In this document: one piece after another, positions 54,842 to 64,000 of the stretch
Layout of the letters: each line of letters opens with the position of its first letter
Position numbering within the stretch: position 1 is the first letter of the stretch
Source of the DNA: Rhodosporidiobolus odoratus
Taxonomy: Eukaryota > Basidiomycota > Microbotryomycetes > Sporidiobolales > Sporidiobolaceae
Assembly: GCA_034387635.1 (NCBI GenBank)
Contig: JAOANU010000007.1
Span: 806,001 to 870,000, forward strand
Direction: 5' to 3'
DNA length: 64,000 nt
Notes under the pieces: generated by a model
The model's database searches: none
Seen by the model: only the letters and a program-made list of their open reading frames with translations
Told to the model about the DNA's origin: nothing
Translations under genes and position numbers: made by a program

Positions 54842-57800
54842 ATGACTCGATCACTCAGTCAGTGGTGCAGCTGTAGTCTCTCTAGAGCTTCTCGAGGCCT
54901 CGCGCCCGTCACCCTGCCCTGCCGGACCTCAATGACGCCCTTCTCTCGATCAACCTCGACAACTGCAACTCGGCCACCTCGAACAAGACAAGATCCGAGA
55001 TGGCCAGGCTGGACTCCAACTATAGGCTTGGAACTGCACGTACAAATCGCTGGCAACCACAAACTGTTCAGCCGTGCGTCTCTCCCTTGACCTCTTTCTC
55101 GTCTCGATTGCTCACCTTCTTTCTCTCCGTCGGTGTCCCTTTCCATTGCCTGGTACTGACTGACCACAGAGGCCAAAGCCGTCTACGACGCCGAGCCAAA
55201 TCGGCACGTTGCCCATTTTGACGCTGCGCTTCCAGGCTCCCTTCCCGTTCGTTCCCTTTTTCCTCTGCCGCCTTTCCCCTTTCACTAACGTCTAAGAATA
55301 CTGCGGCGCCCCCATCCCCTCCGATATCCCGTCTTCCCACTGTCCCACTGCGCTTTGCCCTTTGCTCGTCGCCGCCGCCGCCTCGCGCGCGTAGGTCCTC
55401 AACCCAACAGCAGTGCATCTCTCCCTCCTCGCCGCCCTTGCCCTCAACTGCAACATCAACCCTCATTCCAGGTTTGATCGGAAACACTACTTCTATCCGG
55501 ATTTACCCGCCGGGTTTCAGATTACGCAGAAATACTGTACGCGTCTTTCGCTCCTTTTTTTCCTCCGTCCGTCTAGTCTCTTTGGCCGTGCCATGCTCTT
55601 CTCACGTTTCATGGACCTCCGGCATTGACCTCCAGCTTTCCCACGTCACAGCTCCCCTTGCGAAAGACGGCCTAATTCGCGTCAGGCTCGACAGCGGAGG
55701 AGGAAAAGGTGAATCGAAGAAGAAGAAAAAGAAGTCGAAGACTGCAACTGCATCGCCATCGTCCTCTTCTGGTGCCGGGCAAGGATCTGAACCAGACTTT
55801 GTCGACGTCCGGATCGAGCAGATTCAATTGGAACAAGTTGCGTCTCGTCCCGTCCCGTCCCGCCCCGCCCCCCTTTGGCACATCCCTATTTGACTGACTT
55901 GACCGTTCCACGTACCTTGATAGGACACAGCGAAATCCTTTCACTCTCCTGGTCCACCCTCCTCTACCCTAATAGATCTCAACCGGGCGGGTGCGGCTCT
56001 CATCGAGATTGTCACGAAACCGGATTTGGAAACCCCAGAGCAAGCGGGAGCGTTTGTCAAGAGTTTGCAACAGATACTTAGGTTTGTTGGAGTCAGTCAG
56101 GCAGGGATGGAGAAGGTGCGTTCCACTGCCCTGTAAGCATGCTCGACCGTCCGGCCAAGAGGCGGAAGCGAGTCATCATTTGGGCCGGGCGGTCGTCGAG
56201 TTGGTACAGATCGCTGACCGCCGACTCGTTATGTGCCCGTTTCTCCTCCGTCGCTCTCCACCTTCGCTGCGCTACATAGGGAGAACTCCGCTGCGATGTC
56301 AACGTTTCCGTAGCCCGTACCGGCTCCACCGAGAAGGGAACTCGGTGCGAGATCAAGAATCTGAACGGGGTCAAGTTTGTCATGGGTGCTATCGGTTCGT
56401 GCCGTCGCCGCCTTCCCCGTCCCACTCCAACTCCCTCACCGTCTTCCCCGACACTGACCTTGACCTCCGTTGTATGTTCCGTCCGTCTACAGAAGCCGAG
56501 ATCACGCGGCAAATCCACCTCCTCGAGACTACCGACGGAGAGAGACGGGGTATCCAACAAGCCACTCGAGGTTACAATGTTCTGGAAGGGAAAACGTTCC
56601 ATTTGAGAGGAAAAGAAGATGCGGTCGATTATAGGTATATGCCGGATCCTGAATTGGGGGGTGTAAGGGTTAGCGAGGTAAGCTTGCGCTTCCAACCACT
56701 TTCCCGCTTTTTGCTCTCCCCTCCCTTTCCTCCGTCCCCTCCCAATCCCCCTCCTTTGTTCTTCTCCCAAGTCATTTCTACCCAGTCTGAGCTATAAAGA
56801 GTAACGCTAAACCTGGCTTTGCTTCGCTTCAAAAACAGGCTCAACTCACTCACCTCCGTCATACCCTCCCCGAACTCCCAGACGCCGCCTTCATCCGCCT
56901 CCAGTCACAATACGGTCTCTCGGCTCGAGACGCTGGAGTATTGGTAAGCTTGGGTGCTGCGGACGGTGAGGGCTCTTCAGAGGAAGTGAGGAGCGAGCAG
57001 GGAATGGGAAGGGGGGCGGCGATTGGAGTGAGATGGTTCGAGGAGGTTGTTAGAGGGATCGTGAATGGTAGTGACGTGCAGGAAGGGAAGGAGGGGGAGT
57101 CGAAGGAAGCGGCGAAGGGGGCGGTGAATTGGTACGGGTTTTTTTCGCCTTGTTCCGCAAGTCCCCTCGAAGTCCTTTCCCTCCCCACTGTCTCTCCCTC
57201 TTTTCTGCGCCAAAGCAGACCTGGAGGCTTTCGATCTCATCATTACATACTGAACCGCTTGCTTAACACTCGAACTCTCTTACAAATGTCTGATATGGCA
57301 AACCAGGCTCATTCACGACCTCCTCGGTCTTCTCTCGAAAGCCAACCTCACCTTAGCGACGTGTCCTATCTCGCCACTCGAGTTGGCCGAGCTGGTATCG
57401 GCGGTCAAGGCGGGGCGAATTACCGGTACGTTTTCTCTCTTGCTGTCTCTTCAACCCCGAACAAGCAGAGTCTGATCAGATCGCTGCATTGGCGCGTGGT
57501 ATTCTCCCGTCTGCAGGTACCAACGCTCGATCGCTTCTTCGAACATTCATCACCTCCCCTTCTTCTTCTTCACCTCCTCCTCCTTCTCCTACAAGTTCTC
57601 CTCCCGCGTCGCCGTCGCCGTCAACGTCCTTCACCTCCTACCTCAGCCCGCACCTTTCCCTTCCCCCTCCCCCTTCCGCTTCCCCTGCTTCCACATCCTC
57701 CTCCTCCTCCTCCTTCAGCCCATCTTCGTCATCGTCAGACCTCTCCCCCCTCCTAGACGCCGTAATCCTCTCCCTCCCCCTCGAAGCCCAAAAAGTCCGA

Positions 57801-57938
57801 AAAGGTCAAACCAAAGTCTTGATGAGACTCGTAGGGGAAGCTATGAAGGTTAGTGGGGGGAAGGTGGATGCTAAGAGGGTTAGGGAGGGGTTCGAGGAGA
57901 GGTTGTTAAGCGGACGCGAGGGGGATGAGGAGGCGTAG
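54842..57938 (+). CDS. GatB: Mitochondrial glutamyl-tRNA(Gln) amidotransferase subunit B
   Basis: The start at 54842 gives a Ser/Arg-rich mitochondrial presequence ([20 protein letters not shown]). GatB landmarks in order are [21 protein letters not shown] with [68 protein letters not shown] with [27 protein letters not shown] and, near the end, the YqeY-like helices and [20 protein letters not shown]. Many introns of 50-120 nt interrupt it. GatB acts in the GatCAB/GatFAB complex that turns Glu-tRNA(Gln) into Gln-tRNA(Gln) in mitochondria. A Lys- and Ser-rich insert ([13 protein letters not shown]) follows [10 protein letters not shown], and a Ser/Pro-rich insert lies near 57550-57740. Confidence 0.93.
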
Positions 57939-58155
57939 AGCTTGAGATGAGGTTGGACGCCGTCCTTTTAGAGATCCTTACAGGCGCACGCGCTGCTCGA
58001 TTCTAGCGTGCCGGTCACTACCGCTCTTTGTGCTTGACCTACTCTCACGATATATGGTATACTTGGTGCGAATCCTTCTCTCGCTACTCGTCTTGGTCAT
58101 GTCCCTCCCAGAGCGAGGAACCGATATAATGACAACGACCTTACACAATCCATAA

Positions 58156-60176
58156 TCAGGCAGGCGGTAAAAACACCGCCCAGAGGACTATACTGATCGT
58201 GCCCCAAACCACACAATACTGAACCCACAACCGTCCCCATCTTATCTTTTTTCTTTGCTTCCTACAGTCCTTGACCGATATCGCCACCTTTCCTCCTCCT
58301 CCTCCTCCTGCTGCACGACCCATTGTTCTCCCGTCCCCCGCTACTTCGACACCGCCCTCCTCCCCATCCCCGTCCCCCTCCTCATCCTCGTCCTTCTTCT
58401 CCCACCCACTCCCGCTTGCCCCTCTCCCTCCCCTTTGATAGCCCCACACCCCTCCTCTCTTCTCTTCTTCTCCTCCTCCTCCCCTGTGACCTTCCGAATC
58501 GCGCAAGACCAGCTCAGCAGCCCACCACCACCCAACCGGATCGACCACGCACACTCTCAAAGCGATTTGGACGTGCGCTGTGGTCAACAACAGGAATGAC
58601 AAGGCGGTTGAGAGGTGAATGTAGGGGACCAACTGTTGCACGTCCAAGTCGACCTTTCGAGGACGGAGGGGGAGGAAGGGAAACGTTGAGGACCAGACGA
58701 CCGGGAGGTTTCGAGCTTGAGTGTAGAAGGTGTAGGAAGCGGAGAGGGAGAGGACGAGGATCGGAGAGGCTAGGACAAAGTTGGGAAGTTGGAGGAGGGT
58801 CCAGTAGGCGAAGGGGGAGATGTTCCTATTCAAAGCCAGCCACCAATCAGTGAATCAATCCGCCGCAACCTACCCGAGACTTTCCGACACCTCAAACAGG
58901 GAAAAAGGAGGGGAAAAAGGAGGGGAAAAAGGAGGGGAAAAGGAGGGGCAAAGGGGGAGGGAAGAGAGAAGGACGGACCAGTATTCTTTCTGAATCCAGC
59001 CATAGCTGAAACTGAACCCGAGAAGAGGAGAAGGGGAGCACCAGGGTCGAGGGGCAGGGGAATTGCAGTAGAGGGTGGAAATGTAGTATTGGAAGAGGAG
59101 GAAGGGGGAAGCGGAGAGGAGGGAGAGGAGGAAAAATCGTGGGAGGGAGAGGAGGAGAGTCTGTTTCGCGGTACAGAGGGAGGAGACGAGAGTCAGTCAG
59201 ACGGCGGCAGAGGTCTGCGGCATGTCGGAAAGCTGGAGCGTACCGCCATTGAGAACCTCCCTTCTATACTGCCCCGGTTGCTCGAGCCCGCGAAAGGTTC
59301 CTGCAATATATACCTCCACCCAAAGAACCCTACCCCCAGCACAGCTCCTTGTGCCCGAAACGCACTTCCAGTCGCCCAGCAAGCGGCCGCTACCAGCTCA
59401 CTCTTCCATCTCCCCCTTTTCCTTCTCACCGTCGCCGTTGCCGTCGTCGACGAAGTTGAAGACGAAGAATGTGAGAAGGCGAGCATTCCACCGAAAGTAA
59501 ACATGGCGGCGAAAGGTTCTGTGTAGGGTGCGGCGTGAAGGGTTGCTCGGGAGGGGGCGAGGAGGAAGAGGAGGGAGGTGAGGAGGGCGTAGGAGGGGGT
59601 GGCGGTGGGGAAGAGGCGGAGGGTGAGACTGCGTGTACAGAGGTAGATGGGAGACGACTTAGTGGGTGAGCGGGACGAGCGAGGGTTGAGTTGCCGCGCC
59701 CAAGGGATGAAAGCGGGAAAAGAGGAGAAAAGAAAAAAAGAAAAAAAGAAAAAAAAAACGGACCGATGAAGCAGGACGGCGGCTGTGGCCGTGGCTACGG
59801 TCGAGGCAATTATTCCGGCGAGTACGACGTGGTCTGCCGTGAGTAATTTGCTGCCCGTTAGACTGGCGAGTAGTTTGCCTCCGGTAGCCATGACCCCTTG
59901 GGGCAATCCCGGCATGAAGGCGGCGGATTGTTCATTGCTAGAGTAACCTCGTAGTGCTATGTGGATGAAGTGAATGGCGTCCCATCTTGCAAAGGGCACC
60001 AGGTAAGGAGAGAGAGGAACTTTGAGGAGAGTTGCCGAGGGATTGAACGAAGGAAGAATCGAGTAAGAAACGACGACGAGTAGCGAGGTCGACAGTCGGA
60101 GTAGGAGCGAGCTGAGGACTAGGGTCACTGTAGGCTTGTCCAGAGCTGCTGTACGCCACCGAGACGGCAGCAGCAT
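58156..60176 (-). CDS. GPI18: GPI mannosyltransferase 2 (PIG-V/GPI18)
   Basis: The first real ATG is 60176 (MLLPSRWRTAALDKPTVTLV). The family motif FARWDAIHFIHIALRGY lies in the first loop, followed by QSAAFMPGLPQGV, then LTLRLFPTATPSYALLTSLL, TEPFAAMFTFGGMLAFS, WATGSAFRAQGAVLGVGFFG and, after two introns, SPFAYWTLLQLPNFVLASPI. About eight or more membrane helices are seen. It adds the second mannose to the GPI anchor precursor in the ER. Between the last helices is an unusual hydrophilic insert rich in Gly, Glu and Asp (around 58250-58420). The last helix is VQYCVVWGTISIVLWAVFL. The start lies 107 nt from the divergent DUF1295 gene. Confidence 0.88.
58901..58949 (+). repeat. 12-nt tandem polypurine repeat in a GPI18 intron
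   Basis: About four copies of AAAAAGGAGGGG in a row within an intron of GPI18; on the sense strand of the gene it reads as a CT-rich tract. The G-rich strand could form a quadruplex or triplex. Confidence 0.8.
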
Positions 60177-60283
60177 CTCACCACGCGTCAAAGTCAACCT
60201 TTAAATTCGAGTCCATCGATCACCGACATCCGAAACCACCTTCGCTTTCTCCGCTTTGCTCTCTCCTTGTCACTCTCGACACC

Positions 60284-62475
60284 ATGCTCAAACTCATACC
60301 ACACCACCACGCCCACTCAGTCTGGCCTGCCATCAAGTCCTTCTCGACCAACGCCCCCACTTCGTTCAACTTGACCGATCTCAAACACTGGTACTCTGCC
60401 TCAACCACTGACCCACTCCACCCGGCTATTCTAGCCTGTGGGGCATGGAGTGCTCTCGTATGGGTCCTCAGTGAAGTCACCGGTCAGTCTCTCACTTAAT
60501 TTTCCCCTCCCTCGTCTCCCCCTCTCGCATGACATCACCTCACCTCTCTCTCAACCTTTACTCTCCTTGCCAGCTCTCACTTACCCTTGATTCCTGCTAC
60601 AGGCAACGTCTCCCAAGTGGACCGCCTCTGGACCACCCTCCCCCTCTTCTACTCGGCCCACTTCACCTTTTACCCTTACCTCGCCGGCCATGTCACCTCT
60701 GTCCGAGACCTCGACCCCCGCATGCTCCTCGTCTTGGGCCTGCAAGGTCTGTGGTCAGCGCGTCTGACCTACCAGTCCGCTAGAAGGGGGTTCCTAAACC
60801 CGTGGGTTTTTTTTTCTTCTTTTCTGGGCCGAGCATCGTCGCCTGCTCCCGCAGGCCTTGAGCGAAGCCCTGGTGTATAGGCCATCCAAGTTTCGTGTGC
60901 AGCGGATGAGCTTTCTCTGAGCGAGCGCGAGCGAGCGAGGCAGGGTTCCTGCTGGCGCCTGCGACAGTATAAAGCGCCCGCGGCAATATATACAGTACCC
61001 CGCGTCGTCCGCTGCGGGCAGCAGCGGATGAGATTTCCGCGAGCGAGCTTGGGTCTCCCCCGCCGGGAGGCGAGTGACTGGCGCCTGCGGCACTATCCCT
61101 TCTCTGGCGCCTGCGGCACTATGCACCTTGCGCGTCGTCGAGGCCGGGTAGCCCTCCATGAGCGCAGGAACTCTAGCACGTCCCCAGCCCTTCAACAAAA
61201 AGCATGCACTGACATCTGTGCGTCCCCGCAGCCGCTCGGAAGACTACCGCTGGCCTCTGGTCCGCGCCAAGATGAACCCTCTCGCTTTCAAGCTCCTCAA
61301 CCTCTTCTTCATCTCTATCGCGCAGAACGTCCTCTTGCTTGTCGCTGAACTTCCCCAATACCTTCTACTCTCCCACTCTCTTTCCTCCTCCGCCTCGATC
61401 GCCAACTTGGCTCGTCTCAAGCCTTTCCAAGCGACGACCGAGACCGTGCCGCTGAACGTTGCGGACGCGATTCTTGCGGGACTGTTCGTCACGACCTTGG
61501 TCTTTGAGATGAAGGCGGATAATCAGCAGCAGCGGTTCCAAAACTTGAAGAAGAGGGCTTTGGAGAAGCAGAGGACTGGCAAGGCGCTGAACACCGTTGA
61601 GGAAAAGGCGCTGCAGAGGGGCTTTGTGGCTGAGGGATTGTGGAGCTGGTCGAGGCACCCAGTTAGTCTCTCGGTCTCGCGCATCAGCGCTTTCCGCTGA
61701 ACCCTTCTAACCTTGCGAATCAGAACTTTGCCGCCGAGCAAACGACCTGGTACCTCCTTTACGCCTTCACCGTCCTTCCCTTCCTTCCTCTCTCCACCTC
61801 GCTCACCTCGCACCCCCTCTCCACCCTGACCTCGCTCGCGAACCCTTCGTCTTTCCCCAAACTGTTCGCCTACTCCCGCTCGCTTCTCACCACTATCTCC
61901 ACCCACACTCCCTCCCTCGACGAAGCCCTCACCGCCCTCTCTCACCCCCTCGCCGCCTCGAAAGTGTACATTTCCAACCCTACGCTCCTCCTCACGCATG
62001 TCCCCACCCTGCCAGAGGCTAAACTCGTCGCCCTACGCACCCTCCGCGTCGCAACCGAAGAGGTCAAGGCCGATGAAGGACTGTATTGGAACTACTCTAT
62101 TCTGGCTCCGTTGAGCATGAGCGCGTTGTTTGTGGCTAGTACGGATTTGACCGAGAGGATTACCGGAGGGAAATACCCGTTTGTCCCTTTTTCCTTTCCT
62201 TTCCATTCCTTTCCTTTACTACACTCCTTTTCCTTCACAATTCTGTCCTTTGCTCAGCGCTCATCTCTGAACTGACGGCTTTCGGTGCACGGTGCACATC
62301 TTGAAACAGGCTCTACAAGACTTACCGCAAGCGCGTGGCCAAATTCTGGCCCGTCCTGACTCCGCTCAAGGGGATTTGGCTTGCTCTGAGTGGAGGGAGG
62401 AGGGGAAGGATCGATAGGAAGATTTGGGGCGAGGGAAAGGGGAAGGGAAGCGCGGGGAAGTTGAAGGCGAAGTAA
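60284..62475 (+). CDS. DUF1295 family membrane protein (steroid 5-alpha-reductase-like fold)
   Basis: Exons 60284-60482, 60603-60801, 61232-61661, 61724-62178 and 62310-62475. The start is MLKLIPHHHAHSVWPAIKSF. Family landmarks are VDRLWTTLPLFYSAHFTFYP, LVLGLQGLWSARLTYQSARR, SEDYRWPLVRAKMN, FFISIAQNVLLLVAELPQY, ADAILAGLFVTTLVFEMKAD with NQQQRF, GLWSWSRHPNFAAEQTTWYL and YWNYSILAPLSMSALFVAST. It has about seven membrane helices. The family is related to isoprenylcysteine methyltransferases and steroid reductases and the SRHPN..E motif probably binds NADPH or SAM, but the substrate is unknown. Intron 2 is 430 nt and carries the candidate introner-like element. Confidence 0.88.
60802..61231 (+). 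mobile_element. Candidate introner-like element forming the long DUF1295 intron
   Basis: This 430-nt intron starts GTGGGTTTTTTTTTCTTC and holds GCCGAGCATCGTCG (60828-60841), 26 nt from the donor, and the 66-nt block shared with VMS1 (60919-60984). Inside, modules are duplicated: GCAGCGGATGAG occurs twice and CTGGCGCCTGCG occurs at least four times. A normal branch point and acceptor (ACTGACATCTGTG ... CCGCAG) close it. Being spliced in the sense direction in both genes fits an element that carries its own splice signals. Confidence 0.6.
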
Positions 62476-62719
62476 GGAGTGATGGGAGTGGAACGGGGAT
62501 AGTGCTGTTGGGACGGTGGAGATGGTGTTCAAGAGATGGGATGCAGGACGACAGGCAGGAGTGATGCAGCAAGAGCGGGAGAGAATGGAATCTAGGAGCG
62601 GGAATGGAGCGATTGAAGGCGAACAATGGGAAGCGAGATCAAGCATGGTCGTCGGCGGGTTTCCTTTTACTGCTTCGTGTACAGTCACCACAGCATCGGA
62701 CACATAGCCAACATCTTAT

Positions 62720-64000
62720 TCAGCTGCAATTGTACGAGCTGTTGTACCACACGATGTTGCGTCTTTTTTGCTGGTGAATGCAGAGCTTCGCATCAAAGCC
62801 AGCCTGAACCCTCACCACCTCCCTCGCAATCCCAACCGAGTAGCACCGGTCCACCGCATCCGCATTCCAGCGCCCGTGCTTCCTGATCTCGTACTTGTTT
62901 GCTCCATCCAAGTCTGTCATGCGCGAGCCACTGCCACGGAAGACATGGGTCTTGGCTTTTGTGGTCATTCCGACGGCCTTGAGGTCGCGGTTGGTGGCTT
63001 GTAGGAAGGAACCGTAGGCGACTTCGAAGAGAGGACCGGCGGCCGAGAGAAGAAGCTTGAGGTTGAACCACTCGGCTGATGTGGCGAAAGAGGGGAAGGC
63101 GGTGTCGTGGGGGGGAAAGCGTTCTTCAGCGATGGAAAGGCTACGGAGTTACAGTTGTCATGAGATCAAACAGACGGAAGGCAAGGGGGAGAGGAAGGTG
63201 TCAGCATTCATATAGGGGCAGAAGAGCTGGGGAACGAGGCTCATACCGGTAGAATAGGTAGAGCGCCAGCGCACTAACCCCGCAAGCCTCGACATCGGCG
63301 TGACGAGCAAAAGCGGCATACTCTTGCCTCCCATCCTGGTTCGTCTTCCCATGGTCGAGTAGAGCAAGCACAGCGTGGCAGGGCGACGGACCTTCGTTCT
63401 TGAGCTCGATAGCGGAGAGATCAGCGAACTCGATGGGGAGGATGTTATTGCTTCGAAGTAAGCCGTAGTGCCCAAGACAGTACGCGAGCCGGTCACGCAG
63501 CCCTTCAGCAGTCTCTCGAGCGAAGCCCGCCTTCAAGAGAGACTTGAACTGATCGAGCGAGGTGTATCCATCTTGCAGGGAGCCTGTGGAAAGGAAAAGG
63601 GTTGAACATAGTGTGAACACCCCAGATATAGCGAGTATCGTACCGATGCCACGATCAACATGCTCTGTGCGCTTCCGCTCGTGCTTCTTGGCTGCAGTGA
63701 GGTCCCGCAATTGCCGTACTGCTGGCCACTCCCCTGGATGAGGAAAGTTATTGACGCCCTCTGCCCGCTGCTGCTTCCAGAGGTCAACAATCGCAGCCAC
63801 ATAGGTGTCTATAACGGATGCCGAGACTGTCTTGGTAGCTGTCCGCGAAAAAAGAGGCAGAAAAGGACAATGTGAAGAGGAGAAGGTAAAGTCAGGAAGT
63901 CTGTAGGAGATTGCGGAGAGATGATAGACAAACTGGTAGGTGATCCCTCGTTTGGTACATCATCCTCTGACCCAGCCTCTTCAGCCTCCGCAGTGGTGGC
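62720..64000 (-). CDS. Crypton/Ndc10-like tyrosine recombinase-domain protein, 5' end outside the window
   Basis: Minus-strand exons read SASVIDTYVAAIVDLWKQQR with FPHPGEWPAVRQL, then GYTSLDQFKSLLKAGFARET and LAYCLGHYGLLRSNNILPIE. After these come NEGPSPCHAVLALLDHGKTN, ACGVSALALYLFYR, EWFNLKLLLSAAGPLFEVAY, KTHVFRGSGSRMTDLDGANK and HGRWNADAVDRCY. This is the fold shared by Crypton transposases, the Ndc10/CBF3 domain and GCR1-like activators. The HxxR of THVFR, the HGRW and the Tyr of RCY match the tyrosine-recombinase catalytic set. The acidic N-terminal piece (EAEEAGSEDD) runs off the edge. It may be a mobile Crypton, a remnant, or a domesticated DNA-binding protein. The extreme C-terminus to 62720 is uncertain. 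Confidence 0.8.

Noticed and set aside
60177..60197. Apparent start of GPI18 at 60197
   Set aside because: The codon is TTG; the first in-frame ATG is 60176.
60780..60986. Minus-strand ORF resembling a plus-strand ORF at 54101-54343
   Set aside because: The protein similarity (ASRNPASLARARSE) is only the antisense translation of the shared intron sequence; it was kept as DNA evidence for the repeat, not as a gene.

Overview
The window is nuclear DNA of a basidiomycete fungus, most likely a member of Pucciniomycotina close to the red yeasts and anther smuts (Microbotryomycetes). The evidence is moderately GC-rich, very compact gene packing, genes cut by many introns of about 50-80 nt with GTRNGY donors and CTGAY branch points, and proteins that read as typical eukaryotic and fungal families. 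The class-level placement is inference. No bacterial features, rRNA or convincing tRNA genes, or CRISPR arrays were seen.

Layout, left to right: the 3' part of a TRF4/5-type non-canonical poly(A) polymerase (1-1294, +); an unrecognised spliced gene (1683-3506, -); a large three-domain paladin-type PTP-like protein (3925-10137, +); V-ATPase proteolipid subunit c'' (10658-11665, +); an F-box/LRR-like protein (12021-13557, -); unknown genes near 14 kb and at 15016-16811 (-); eIF4E (17858-19072, -); an SLC25A39/40-MTM1-like mitochondrial carrier (19313-21232, +); two related lineage-specific genes (21959-24510, +); a glutamine-rich ARID protein resembling SWI1 of SWI/SNF (24928-29287, -); complex I assembly factor CIA30 (30948-32502, +); a His/Cys-rich tandem-repeat protein (32982-34003, +); a basic coiled-coil protein (about 34417-35129, +); a multi-pass membrane protein (35815-38254, -); and fimbrin (38526-41723, -).

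From 42.5 to 51.5 kb lie two paralogous genes of unknown function separated by a complete, very young Ty3-type chromodomain retrotransposon (44574-50112). Its 319-nt LTRs differ at one position by eye and it has a 5-bp target duplication. It lies 42 nt upstream of the second paralog, which looks broken. The right part holds the tRNA hydrolase VMS1 (51894-54723, -) head to head with mitochondrial GatB (54842-57938, +), GPI18/PIG-V (58156-60176, -) head to head with a DUF1295 membrane protein (60284-62475, +), and a partial Crypton/Ndc10-like tyrosine recombinase gene at the edge (62720-64000, -).

Most genes are independent housekeeping units (RNA surveillance, translation, ribosome-associated quality control, mitochondrial function, vacuolar acidification, actin bundling, GPI anchors, chromatin) and show no pathway cluster. 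The most unusual signals are: (1) long introns of VMS1 and of the DUF1295 gene that share sequence from near the donor inwards, in the same orientation relative to transcription, as expected of introner-like intron-generating elements; (2) a small protein with six or so His/Cys tandem repeats that may bind metal; (3) a paladin homologue whose middle PTP loop has Asp in place of the catalytic Cys; (4) the retrotransposon's stop-codon-separated gag-pol and its position in the promoter of a decaying paralog.
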